The position numbers were made by a program, and so were the translations under genes. Shown here piece after piece: positions 38,171 through 57,268 of a DNA stretch of 64,000 nt. A model generated the notes under the pieces. It did not search any database. It saw only the letters and a program-made list of their open reading frames with translations, and had not been told where the DNA came from. This DNA comes from Gadus chalcogrammus. Its lineage: Eukaryota > Chordata > Actinopteri > Gadiformes > Gadidae. Position 1 is the first letter of the stretch. Each line of letters begins with the position of its first letter. The stretch is taken from contig NC_079425.1 of assembly GCF_026213295.1 (NCBI RefSeq), positions 7,137,911-7,201,910 on the forward strand, read 5' to 3'.

Positions 38171-38949
38171 TTTTTCAGAAGAAAGATAAACCCTATATTG
38201 TGTTGGTAAAGTAAGGATAGAAACAAGGGCCAAGCCCTAACAATAGCTACATTCACTGTATACAACAAAGATATCTAGGATAAGATGCTACACAAAGTAA
38301 GTACTATTTTTAAGTGCAAGGACGAAGTACAATAAGTGCGTACATGAGTGCCAGGACGTACAACATACAATAAGGGGTAAGGTGACTCGTGACTTGGCCC
38401 TCTTACCCGTGGGCCCACCCTGGTAACCTGCCATGCAAGTGCGTGAGGGTGGTCTGGGGGGTTGGGGGGGGTGGGGGGGGGGTGGGGGGGTAGTGGGGGG
38501 AGGCTATATGCAGAGTCCAGGTGAACTCTGAACAAATGAGTTTGAGTCTTTTGGAAGTCGGTGAGCGACTCTGCGGTCCTGACATCGGCAGGGAGCTCGT
38601 TTCCACCGCCGCGGGTGCCGAAAAACGATGCAGTCGAGACAAGTATCCAGTTTTTTTTTTTTTTTTTGTTTCCAGTGGGGGTTACTGGTTTCAGCACATA
38701 CGTACTTTCACCTTTCTCCCCAGGGAACACAACAGCGTTGAGGAGCATTACCTGCATGTGCCGCAGTGCAGCGTGCCGTGACCGCACTTCATCTTCACCT
38801 CGACCTTCAGCTGCTCACTGATGCCCTGAACGGAGAGGTGGAACTCTGTCTGCTCCAGACACCTGGACATGTTCAGATGGACGTAGAAATCCACCTGAGG
38901 AGGAGAATAGATGAGTGGTTAGGGTGGGGTTAGACTAATCTACCTGGAG

Positions 38950-39150
38950 GAGAAAAGATGAGGGGTTAGGGTGGGGTTAGACTAATCTGAGGAGTAGAAT
39001 AGATGAGTGGTTGGGGTGTAGACTAATCTACCTGGAGGAGAGTAGATTAGTGGTTAGGGTGGGGTTAGACTAATCTACCTGAGGAGTAGAATAGATGAGT
39101 GGTTAGGGTGTAGACTATGCTACCTGGAGGAGAGATTAGTGGTTAGGGTG
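38950..39150. repeat. GGTTAGGGTG...AGACTAATCTACCTG minisatellite (inverted-copy version)
   Basis: Units of about 55-60 bp built from GAGTGGTTAGGGTG and AGACTAATCTACCTGGAGGAG. The same family lies at about 49,805-50,025, immediately 5' of the matching exon in the complete gene. The units contain copies of the exon's own acceptor region. Confidence 0.75.
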
Positions 39151-39865
39151 TGTAAGTGGACATAAAATGCCTAAGATTTGAGTGAACATACGATCCCTAC
39201 ATGTTACTCCAGTATACCACAATGCAATGCGGTTGTTCATAAATGTTCAGCGTAGTGTCCGGATTCTCGTTTGTTCATTCCCTACAGAGTGCACTGTATC
39301 ATAAACCCTATATAGGGCATTGTGAGTGAGTGAGTAGGGAACGATTTTGAACACAGCTAGTATCAGAATCAGAATCTCTTTATTGTCATTGCACAGGGTA
39401 CAACGAAATTTAAATGCAATCCAGATGGTGAGAGTCACAAGAACATTTTAAATATATATATAGATATATAAGAAAGGTAAAAAATGTATATAAACAAAAA
39501 AAGATAAAATATACAAATAACAAATAAGGATAAAAAATACAGATGAATAAGAATAGCAGCTGAGGTAAACGGTATTGCACAGTAGTGTTGTCCAGTTTTT
39601 TAATAGTGCAAATTGCTACATTCAGGGTGACTTTGGTGCTTGTGAAAGAATGTGAATATGCAGCGCATAACAGTTAGGTGTGGCTGGTCTGCTCACCCAA
39701 AACTCCTCCCAGCCAGTGCAGAAGAGGCAGAAGGATTGACAGCAGAACCATCTGACTGGCTGCGGGCCCACGGACGAACATCCTCCAGGGAACCTGAGGC
39801 CTGGCCGTCAACGCTTTCACTTCCTTACCATTTAATGCAACGTTTTAATCTCTTACAGACAGGGG

Positions 39866-39867
<2 letters not shown>

Positions 39868-39923
<56 letters not shown>

Positions 39924-39945
39924 ACACACACACACACACACACAC
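39868..39945. repeat. (CA)n microsatellite
   Basis: About 38 CA units, inside the inverted integrin copy. The matching part of the complete gene does not carry it. Confidence 0.9.
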
Positions 39946-40247
39946 AAATACACACAAAATACTTTTAATATCTTTAGCATTCAAATTATTGCAGTCTATT
40001 CTTTTCGTAGGCTTCTCTGCTGTTGGCCTTGATGGGGAGATATTTTAACGCTTTTTAACCCTTCCTGCGACATTCCTGCCTCTCCCTCAGTATGAAGCCC
40101 ATTTCTGCACCGTGTCAGTAGACAGCTACAATCCTGCAAACGTCCTGAGTGCACAGAACACGCGTTCATGTTAAGAGGAGTTTCGGGAAACGCTCCAAAA
40201 TCCATCGTTATCGGGAAAACGAGGCCCAGGCTCGAACAGAGTGACAC

Positions 40248-40270
40248 AAACACACACACACACACACGCA

Positions 40271-40318
<48 letters not shown>
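40248..40318. repeat. (CA)n/(ACGC)n microsatellite
   Basis: CA units flank five CACG units. Confidence 0.9.
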
Positions 40319-40320
<2 letters not shown>

Positions 40321-42562
40321 ATCTCGTGTTAGAATGTAGCACTTAAAGCAGTTGCTTTGCAAATTTTCTTGCACTTTTTGGTTTGTGACTCCCTTGTTGA
40401 ATACACCTATTGTAAGGCACTTTGGCAAAAAGCTTCAGCCTAATGTGTGTCATGTAATAAGGTCTGCTACAGAGTTGCAGTTGAAGAGCCACAAACCCAG
40501 GCCGCAGGCTGCTCAGGGGTTGTGGTTGGGGGCAACGAGCTGTTCTGGGAAATCACTTAGTTCACTACTAAAACCTCTAGTAAAAAAATAAGTAAAATAT
40601 ATAGTATATCAGGATTAATCATTTTATTTAAAAAATGCATTTAAATATTTATCAAAATCATCCTTTGCATTTTATTCATTTTAATAGTTTAGATTAATTA
40701 AGGTTAGTCAAAGACCTATTCAAAATCTCGACAAATTGGTGCTTGATTTCAACATATTTAGAGACATATTACATGTACATTTAAGGCATTTAGCAGACGC
40801 TTTTAGTACATATGGTTATACGTTTTATTTAATTAGTAAGACTACATCACAAGCTGTATCCTGAATCCTCCTAAAACCCTTTGCTCTGTCATCTTATCTC
40901 TAAGTTTAAGATTTAAAACAAGGTAACTGTAAAGGATAATAAAGATTAATATAGGCTACGTAACAATTTCACCAAATGCTGGGAGAACGTCTCGCCCCCT
41001 GTTGGTGCTATTCCTCCATTCATTTAGATGAGAGGAAGAAAGTGCAGCCTACTCCTCACGCTTTGGTCAGGCAAAGCGTGACACTGAACACGTCTGTCTG
41101 TTTTCTGTTGTGTCTGTTGCCTGCTGTGGTCGTGTGGTGTATTTTTGTATGTTGGTCTGGGTCGCCGAAACCAATGTGATGCATGCTGTCTTTCAACCAC
41201 AAACCAACACTAAATTACTCACGAAAGGAGTTGGTGTCGGTTGAATAGTTGAGCCATTTTAATGCCTTTTATTATAAAACAACATTGACAAAAAAAATAA
41301 AAATGAATAAGTCCTAGTCCTAGAATATTTCCCAGCTACAGTATTCCTTGGGAAAGGGGTTGTGGGATTGGTTGATCAAGGCATGTCTGGTTCAGGGGGG
41401 ATATCCAGGTGTTTCTCTAATCGTACTACTACCCGGGTAGGTTAGTGTGTATCTTATCTGTTGTAACTAACAAATTTGCATTGTATGAGAGATAACAAGC
41501 TCTTTAGTTCAAAACTAACGCCCCCATTGAAGAAAACAGCGTTATTAACAGCAACAGGGAGAAGTTCAGGGTGTTTGGAACCAGAAGACCACAGAGCATG
41601 AATGTTGATCTAGGGTGCTGCTGCTTTCAGCTGTTTCCCTTTTCTAGCTTGTTCAACAAATGCTGTGTTTCCTCTGGGTTGGGCTGCTCGCTGCCTCTGT
41701 ATCTCATCCAGGGGTGGACTGTTACAGAAAGTCAGCCCTGGCCTTTTCTGTCCAGACCAGCCCACTACATTATCAGTACTAGGAGTGGGACGCGATGAAT
41801 GGGAAGAACCCTGTATGTACTTGATTAAAACAATTTAATCAAGTACATACATCCGAATAATAGTACAGCATTGTAAATAGCAGTTGTTGCTTTTTACTGT
41901 TTTTGTTTTTCAAGTTTGTGTCTCTGGTGCTGCTGACAAGTCAGATGTGAAACCCGAACAGGAAGTTAACAGACCTCCTGTGGTCGCTGCATCTCCATCC
42001 CCCATATCTACAGATCTACAAAACCCTTGTTAAATATCACATTTGATCCAACGCTAAATTCTCTCTTGCAGTTTTTAGTCTGTGACTGTGAAAATCTTTT
42101 GGTGTAAGCCCAGCATTAGTTAAAACCAGACTCGGATAATAATAACAAAATATCCTGACAAATAATGTAAATAGAAACATATTACAGACAGTAGCAGCAT
42201 TAGAGCTGAAACACATTTGTTTTAACGGTGACTCAGTCATTATGAAACCACAAATAGATGAAAAAATATATATTATCTATAGCTGTGTGAAAAAGTCTAA
42301 GACATGAATTACAGGTCTAAATAGATATGCATTCTCATATACATGTATGTGCACATGTATGTTTACATGTGCATCATACACGCATTTTTTTATAATATAT
42401 GTTCTTTTTTATAATATATTGCCAGTGGTGTAATCTAGCATGCTTTACTCTGTGCTGGACATCCTGGTTAGGCGAGGCACCATTTTTTAATATCTTAAAA
42501 AACAGTGTTTAACACTAACATTATGCATCCCTTCCCATTTTAAGTGGGTATACTCATCTGGC

Positions 42563-42681
42563 CATCAGTGTGTCTTGAACAACCACACATAAAAGGTTGC
42601 CCATATTATATTGATATTTTTTCGTATTTGTCTAAATGCATACTTTACTGTAGATTTATGGGTGAAGTTACCAACACAATA
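42563..42681. repeat. Direct repeat of about 118 bp, copy 1
   Basis: Contains CAGTGTGTCTTGAACAACCA and GGTGAAGTTACCAACACAAT. Copy 2 is at 43,461-43,580. The two flank the hAT fragment and the minisatellite. Confidence 0.7.
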
Positions 42682-42831
42682 GATAAAAACAATGGTTAAC
42701 ATTATGCATTCCTGCCCATTTTAAGTGGGTATGCTGACATATTTTTACTGGATAAAGTGTGAACATGTGCATCACGTAGACTACAGTACTGTACACAGCC
42801 TAACAAACACATTATTGGTTTGTTTTCATTC

Positions 42832-43165
42832 AGAGACTCTGACCAGCTGCAAGAGCCATCAGGAACCGACAGACCATGGGACGGCTTTGACAGTAGAAGC
42901 GAAGCAGAGACTGTCTGAAGAGGTCTGCGACACCATCCTTGCTCACACCAAAGCGAGGTTCTCTTTCACTGGCCACCTTGTGAGTGCTACCTTAGTACAA
43001 GGAAATATGTTTGAAAGGTACTGCCATTCATTTCCTGCTGATGCTCTGAATGCCACTGTGAAGGCATATCCCACGCTGAACAAGGCAAAGCTCAAGACGG
43101 AACTGTCTCTGATCTATGAGAATCCTGAATCAAGTGCGCAGCTTCAGTGTGCATATTGTATGTAG
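42832..43165 (+). pseudogene. hAT-type transposase-derived fragment
   Basis: An open frame of about 105 residues contains RFSFTGHLVSATLVQGNMF, YCHSFPADALNATVKAYP and KLKTELSLIYENPE. This pattern is seen in hAT-derived proteins of the ZMYM / 52 kDa repressor (THAP0) type. It starts after an acceptor-like CATTCAG and ends abruptly in the minisatellite that follows, so only a fragment remains. No zinc-finger or catalytic DDE part is present. Assignment rests on general similarity only. Confidence 0.55.
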
Positions 43166-43470
43166 TTCTCTGCAAACCTATGGTGGCATCATGCCTTCAG
43201 TGTGCATATTGTATCTAGTTCTCTGCAAACCTATGGTGGCATCATGCCTTCAGTGTGCATATTGTATCTAGTTCTCTGTAAACCTATGGTGGCATCATGC
43301 CTTCAGTGTGCATATTGTATGTAGTTATCTGCAAACCTATGGTGGCATCATGCCTTCAGTGTGCATATTGTATCTAGTTTTCTGCAAACCTATGGTGGCA
43401 TCATGCCTTCAGTGTGCATATTGTATATAGTTCTCTGCAAACCTATGGTGGCATCATGCCTTCAGTGTGT
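43140..43470. repeat. 53 bp minisatellite, about 6 units
   Basis: The unit runs CTTCAGTGTGCATATTGTAT, then a TAGTTCTCTGCAAACC-like part, then TATGGTGGCATCATGC. Units differ at only one to three sites. It begins inside the end of the hAT-like frame, so it arose by amplification of that junction. Confidence 0.9.
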
Positions 43471-43580
43471 CTTGAACAACCACACAAGGTTGCACACATT
43501 ATATAGATATTTTATCGTATTTGTCTAAATGCATACTTGACTGTAGATAGATTTATGAGTGAAGTTACCAACACAATAGA
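43461..43580. repeat. Direct repeat of about 118 bp, copy 2
   Basis: Matches 42,563-42,681 with small differences (a 4-base TAGA insertion and a few substitutions). Confidence 0.7.
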
Positions 43581-44041
43581 TTGAAAAGAAAAATTTGTTT
43601 GGTTCCGGTTTCCGACCGATCATGTCAATTTATGTGCGACCCGAATTATTTTATGAGCTTTAAAAAAAAAACAGGAACCAAACTTCATTTTTTTTTTAGG
43701 CCTAACACACTCACCCCTTTTAGAATCACATTCTCTCTCTCTCACTCTCTCCCAAAAATACATACAGATAGAGACAGAGAGAAAATGTTAACTTGTGTAT
43801 AATTCCCAATTATTCAGACCCCCCTACAGGGGGGTCTGGGGGGTTTAGCCCCTCCTAAAATAAAATTCAGAGGGGTTTAGCCCCTCCTAAAATAAAATTC
43901 ACCAGCCGCCACTGCTTGCATTTCTAAGAAGCCTGCACCTTTAAGCTCAGCGTTGCCCTGCGGGCAGTCGAGATCTTTAGGAGAGAGCACCTTGAGATTA
44001 CAGCACGTTCACATCACATCTCGACCGCAGGTGAGAGACTA

Positions 44042-44990
44042 TTATTCCTTTACAGTTACCTTGTTTTAAATCGTCAACTTAGGGTTAAGATGACAGAGCA
44101 AAGGGTTTTAGGAGGATTCAGGATACAGCTTGTGATGTAGTATTACAAATTAAATAAAACGTATAACCATATGTACTAAAAGCGTCTGCTAAATGCCTTA
44201 AATGTACATGTAATATGTCTCTAAATATGTTGAAATCAAGCACCAATTTGTTGAGATTGTGAATAGGTCTTTGACTAACCTTAATTAATCTTAACTATTA
44301 CAATGAATTAAATTTAAAGGATAAACTTTACGCCAAATGGGGGATTACGCATTTTGATAAATATTTAAATGCATTTTTAAATTAAATGATTAATCCTAAT
44401 ATACTATATATTTTACTTATTTAGAGGTTTTAGTAGTGAACTAAGTGATTTCGCAGAACAGATCGTTGCGCCCGACCACAGCCCCTGAGCAGCCTGCGGC
44501 CTGGGTTTGTGGCTCTTCACCTGCAACTCTCTGGCAGACCTTACTACATGACACACATTAGGCTGGAGCTTTTTTACCAAAGTGGGCAGGTGTCAATAAA
44601 GCCAATAAGTGCAAGAAAATTTGCAAAGCAATTGCACTGTAAAAACGAACAGCTTGTTCTATTGCTGTCTGGCATTCAGAAATTTAAAATGGAAGTTTCA
44701 AATTATTAATTTTAATAAAGTGAATTTAAAACTCGTTTTGCATTCTTTGAAATGTTTTTTTAAAAATAATATTAACCTTAATTTGAAATATTAAGTTAAC
44801 ACCCCTGACTTATTTTTTTGAGTTTGTAAAATATAAAAATCTTAGTTGCTATAACTCAGTTTGTCGAAAGAAGAAAATGACCTTTTTCATGGGCTCAAAA
44901 CTGAAAAATTGATTGCAGTAAGTTGCCTTGCAATTTTGAGTTTGCTCAACTTTTTATTTTTTACAGTGCAGGTCTCAAGTTCCCTGGAGG
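44042..44990 (+). promoter_or_regulatory. Probable promoter / 5' UTR region of the integrin gene
   Basis: This stretch is duplicated in inverted form at 39,795-40,940. A strong acceptor (TTTTATTTTTTACAG at about 44,966) lies 25 bases before the ATG, so at least one upstream non-coding exon is likely. I do not recognise specific promoter elements. Confidence 0.4.
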
Positions 44991-52846
<7,856 letters not shown>

Positions 52847-53640
52847 TTTTTCTATATTACATTTTATTTTACATTTAGGTTTACTTTCTGACTATTCTGT
52901 TTTTTATAAGTATTTGTAAACTAGCCAGATTCATATGGTAGGCTATGTAATATACATTTTATTTTGAACTCATCATTGTATATGCATAATGAGTAATCAT
53001 TTAACCCAGCGAGCTGTTGCCTCACTCAATACACTCTGCAACATTTTCAAACAACTCACTATTTAGATATATATATAATTTTTCTATACTACATTTTATT
53101 TTACATTTACGTTTTCTGTCTGACTATTCAATTTTTTATATGTATTTGTAAACTAGACAGTGTAATACATATTTTATTTTGCTCTCATCATTGCATATGC
53201 TTGATGTGTGACCATTCAACATAGCGAGCTGTTGTCTCACTCAATACACTCTGCGACATTTAAAAAAATTCACTATTTTAATATATATATATATATATAA
53301 TTTTTCTATATTACATATTATTTTACATTTAGGTTTTCTTTCGGACTATTCCGTTTTTTATATGTATTTGAAAACTTGACAGATTCATATTAGTAGGCAC
53401 TGTAATGCACATTTTATTTTGCACTCATCAATGAATATGAATTATGAGTGATCATTCAACCCAGTGTCTCACTCAATACACAACTAGACTGATTCATATT
53501 ATTAGGCTGTGTAATATACCTTTTATTTTGACAATAAAATTGTAATTTACTTCTTTTTGTCTTGCTCCAAGTTTTTATAATTAATAATGTGTGAGCTGAA
53601 TGGCTCGAACCGCAATTAAAGCAATTAAAAAACACCAACA
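52847..53640. repeat. Integrin 3' UTR / downstream AT-rich repeats of about 190 bp
   Basis: Three or more diverged tandem copies, each with CACTATTT, TTTTTCTATA, ACATTTTATTTTACATTTA and GACTATTC. Copies start near 52,845, 53,080 and 53,300. The integrin poly-A signal must lie here; several AATAAA-like sites exist (for example near 53,533), and I cannot choose between them. Confidence 0.65.
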
Positions 53641-53919
53641 ATTAAAATAAATGTCAAATAATGGATTGGTAAATTAGCCTATTTATGTTGGATTTTAACA
53701 TTAGGTTGAGACCATAATTTGGTTTTATTTTTTAAAGAGAAAACTATTCAAACATTTGTTTTGTCGTCATTTGTATCTCAAACACGCACAAGTCTAAAGT
53801 ACAACCTCAAGCAGACACACACATTTTACCACAAATGTTGACGATGGCGCACACATAGGTTTGAAACCGGCTTTCAAATCCTCTGCGCGGGGACGGGGGG
53901 ACGCGTTGCTTGCTTTAAC

Positions 53920-54345
53920 AGTTTGAACATCGAACACTTGTACTTGTACACTACCCTACATGGTTTAGGCCCAAAATATTTAACTGATATGCTTCCACTA
54001 CATAAGCCATCTAGACCACTAAGATCTTCTGAGACCAATCTGTTAATTAGTCAACACGAAACATGGGAATGCAGTATTTAATTACTGTGTAACAAATAGC
54101 TAGAATAAATCCCCTGAAGATTTAAGACTTGCCCCAACTCTGAGCACCTTTAAAACAAGACTGAAGACTTTTGTTTGCTTTAGCTTTCTGCTAAATCTTA
54201 AATACATTGCACTTTCTAAAAAAGTTTTTTTAACTTTGCCTTTACTTTCTATTTTATGACTAAAATGCCTTCTTTAACTTTCTATTTTACTCATTTCTTT
54301 GCATATGTTTTCTTTTACTTATCTGTTGCGTTTTTTCTTGAAGAA
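53920..54345 (+). mobile_element. Decayed LINE reverse-transcriptase C-terminus
   Basis: Broken frames read LAPTLSTFKTRLKTFV and similar, the end of a non-LTR RT. A typical LINE 3' tail (GAAGCACTTTGAG ... AAAAGTGCT) lies at about 55,446-55,485, so the copy may be split by the element at 54.5-55.1 kb. Stops interrupt every frame. Confidence 0.5.
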
Positions 54346-54489
54346 AGTAGTCCAATCCTTGGTCGCTTTTAACTCACTTTATTTGTTAAAGTAGGCTTAT
54401 TTCGGTGTGGGAACTATGAAGCAAAAGGGAGGGAATTGTATCTAACGCGTGAGAGAGAAATTCCGTGAGCTACTTCATGCCACGGGCTT

Positions 54490-55120
54490 AAGGCCCATTC
54501 ACACCCTACGGTAAATACGGATACGGACCGTTTCGTCCGGTCCCGGAGGTGTTTCGTCCGTAAATTGGTCCGTCGCCTCTGAGCTTACGAATCCGGGGCA
54601 AAACCACCAGAAATCGGGGCGGCAGTATAGAGTCAAAAGTCAGACCATTCGCAAAAATAGATAGAGTAGTATAATATCTGATATGTATATTATATATATA
54701 TATATTCATTTGACGTTTTGTACTTGTATTATACTATATACTTGACATTTTTATTTTATTGTTTATTGTTATTGTTCCCCTGCTTTGGCAATGAGTTGTA
54801 ACTGGTCATTTAACAACATTTTGAGGAGATAATCTGCGGGTTGGTGAGGGGTGTCACATGCCACCGCACACTTTTAGCACTTTTTTTTGCCGATTTCGGA
54901 TGACGCAAAGCAAAATCATCTCTACAGATGTCATGTTTGCGATTGTGGATGCCGTTAATTTGTGAAACGACAGTCACTGCCATCTAGAGGATTTATTGCG
55001 TAACATCCATAACAACGCTGAAACTAGACGGAGGTATGAAGGGTAGTTCCGGGGGCAACGTTTGGGACGACGGACGATTTTCGTCCGGATCCGGAGGTAT
55101 GGATCGGCCTTTAGGCCTGT
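54490..55120. mobile_element. Possible MITE of about 630 bp with CGTCCG-rich ends
   Basis: The left end holds AAGGCCCATTCACACC, ACGGACCGTTTCGTCCGG and CCCGGAGGTG. The right end holds GACGATTTTCGTCCGGATCC, GGAGGTATGG and CGGCCTTTAG. The ends are only partly complementary, so the boundaries are uncertain. No transposase. Confidence 0.45.
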
Positions 55121-55698
55121 GTCTCTCCGCCCGTCTACCTATGAATCTCTCCCCTCCAATCACTCTGTCGAGCTTGATAGGGTCAAGTGGGCGTGGCCTA
55201 TGTAACGTGGGCGTGGCCGGTGTGACGTAATGACTCCGCCCTCCTCACCTGTTTAAAGGTGCTGCCATCGGTGGCTGGAGTAGTTATTGCAGCTTATGTG
55301 TTCGATCCTGTTTCCTAGTGGCTATGTGAGGGTAATGCAGCTTGTGTGTTTGATCCTGCTTCCTAGTGGCTATGTGGGGGCAGCTTATGTGCTTAAAATA
55401 CGTTACATATCTATAATTTAGTTTATTGTATGCAATGTTTATATGTGAAGCACTTTGAGTCTGCCTTGTATATGAAAAGTGCTAACTAAACTTGAAACTA
55501 ATTTTCAAGTTTCTTTACGGTTTGCAGCGCTTGCCTGCTCAGTGTAGCATAAAGTGTATGCTAAGCCAATTCAATCGTCAAATGAAACATGGAAGCGGAC
55601 GAACTGCTGGTTCCTAAAATAACTAATAAGGGATCAGTGATCTGGCAGTTTTTTGGATATTGAGAGGAGGAGGTGGAGCAAAACACGCCAATGCTTGT

Positions 55699-55815
55699 AA
55701 CGATAGTTACGTATTGTAACTCTAGATTCTATGAGTATAGGCGCAGCCTTAAGGCTACCGCTTCCCTAGGCGTGAGCCGTAGCACTGAAAAATTTGTAAT
55801 CCCCGCCCACCAACA
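55699..55815. repeat. DIRS terminal inverted repeat (3' end of element)
   Basis: The outer tip is AACGATAGTTACGTATTGTA, followed by the shared part CCTAGGCGTGAGCCGTAGCA. Confidence 0.85.
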
Positions 55816-55941
55816 GCGTGGGCCTCAATTACGTCCGCGGGCCTCAACAACGTCCGCAGTTCAGATGTAGGCGGGCGCCGGCGGACGTTCTGCTCCCAAT
55901 AAACAGCTTTTCTTCAGCTATTTAAAGGACAATGAGGCCGA

Positions 55942-56046
55942 CATTTAAAAGGCTGCGCCTATACTCATAGGATCTAGAGTTACAATACGTAACTATCGTT
56001 CTATGTCGTATAGGCTTCGCCTTTTAAGGCTATCGCTATTGGGTTA
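55942..56046. repeat. DIRS internal complementary region (ICR)
   Basis: 55,942-56,000 is the reverse complement of the left outer tip (55,699-55,757). 56,001-56,046 matches the reverse complement of the right outer tip (60,966-61,011) with about one mismatch. The two halves meet exactly at AACTATCGTT/CTATGTCGTA, as expected for the splint that circularises DIRS cDNA. Confidence 0.9.
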
Positions 56047-56278
56047 AAGGGCGAAGCACGATATAGTCTATGCCTCATTGGTCCCGATCACTACCAGAAA
56101 CACAGCTACATACGCGCTAGTATCATGCGTCAGACGTATAACATACGTCATGCGTCTAACGGCAGGTCATCAACGAGCAGCTCCAATCTGTCTGATAAGA
56201 CACAAGAGCTCTCAGCATGAATATTTGACTCCTCCTCACATTGTTTAATATGCGAGGGGAATAGTCACACAATCACAC

Positions 56279-57257
56279 TCACTCTGACAAAGCACCTAGA
56301 ACTGAGTGTGTCATAGAGAGGCGCGACATGTCTCTTAGGTAAAACCTAATAAAAGAGCATGGGGAAGCCCAGGAGGCTGCTGTGCAGGTATCCTCCATAG
56401 GAATCCCTCTTTGCAGAGTGACAGAGGACGATATTCCTCTGGTCGATTGAGCTCTGATAGTCTCAGGCGACTCTGCCCCCGCTGACACATAAGCCTGTGT
56501 GATAGCATCACACAGCCAATGCGACAGCCGTTGTTTCGTCAGGGGGAGGCCCTGGGAATGTTCTCTGTAATGCACAAATAACTGTTGAGATTTGCGCAGA
56601 GCCTCCGTGCGCTTCACATAACAGGCAAACGCGCGTACGGGGCACAAGAGATGGGCTGTTGCCTCTTCCTCAGATTGATGGAGAGAGGGAGGGAGAGAGA
56701 AACCATTGAGCGTTATTACTCTCGATCTGAACGAGCTAGTAATACTCGTAGGTGTAAAAGCCGGGTTCGGGCGTAATATGGCTGAACGGCCGTACCCTTG
56801 TATTCTAAGACAAGAAGGGGCTACAGAGAGTGCAGACAGGTCGCCCACTCTCTTAGCTGACATCAGGACCAGCAACAAAACTGTCTTGGCTGACACAAAC
56901 TTGAGGGGCACCCGGTCAAGAGGCTCAAATGGGGCTTTAACCAGTGCGCGCAGCACCAGCGTTAAATCCCATTGTGGAGTGAGAGAGCGCGCCACGGGTC
57001 TCTCTCCTCACACCTTTTAGGAAGCGCTTCATTAAGGGGTGACTCAAAACAGTTTTATCCCCGGAACCCTACGGTCATGATGAAACAGCAGCCACGTACG
57101 TCTCAACCGTGCTAAAGGCCAGCCCTCTTTCCATCAGCGTCTGGAGGAAAGAGAGCACGTGCCGCAAAGGGCAGGAGATGGGATCACAACCCCTCTCCGT
57201 GCACCATTTCTGGAAAGCCGCCCATTTAGCACGCTCCGGTGGAGTCAGCTCTGGCAC
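56279..57257 (-). pseudogene. DIRS tyrosine recombinase, interrupted
   Basis: An N-terminal piece (57,257-57,075, with CPLRHVLSFLQTLMERGL) and a long C-terminal frame (56,995-56,279, 238 aa) are separated by stops. The first catalytic Arg is in SAKRVGDLSAL. The usual His-x-x-Arg box reads RAQSTRG, with Gln in place of His. The candidate catalytic Tyr is in FIRFYLRDM. The enzyme would join circular cDNA to the genome in a live element. Broken and probably inactive here. Confidence 0.85.
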
Positions 57258-57268
57258 CCTGGATGGTC

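Larger units (their letters stand above)
38176..40940 (-). pseudogene. Truncated inverted copy of the integrin beta gene
   Basis: Read on the minus strand, this matches the integrin locus at 44,042-45,655 (upstream region, signal-peptide exon and part of intron 1). It then jumps to about 49,820-50,770 (the exon before the EGF repeats plus a LINE-derived intron). The signal-peptide exon is intact (ATG near 39,794, ending at a GTGAGC donor). The second exon (38,896 down to about 38,750) has lost about 45 bases that encode CDCG and the Cys-rich sequence after it. The seven exons between, including the I-like domain, are missing, so no working integrin can be made. Its 3' boundary coincides with the 3' end of the LINE fragment. 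The copy lies head to head with the complete gene, separated by 3.1 kb. Confidence 0.85.
40941..44041. other. 3.1 kb spacer between the two integrin arms; transposon remnants
   Basis: No complete gene. It holds the hAT-like fragment, a 53 bp minisatellite and a pair of direct repeats of about 118 bp listed separately. CAGTGGTGTAATCTAG at about 42,425 and CCAGCCGCCACTG at about 43,902 look like ends of hAT elements. A 31 bp unit (AGGGGTTTAGCCCCTCCTAA...) occurs twice at about 43,840-43,900. Confidence 0.55.

Noticed and set aside
38176..40940. Minus-strand integrin copy as a functional second gene
   Set aside because: It lacks the PSI, I-like and hybrid exons, and its remaining Cys-rich exon has an internal deletion, so no integrin could fold.
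43140..43470. Regular 53 bp repeats resembling a CRISPR array
   Set aside because: Units are contiguous with no unique spacers, and the genome is vertebrate. It is a minisatellite.
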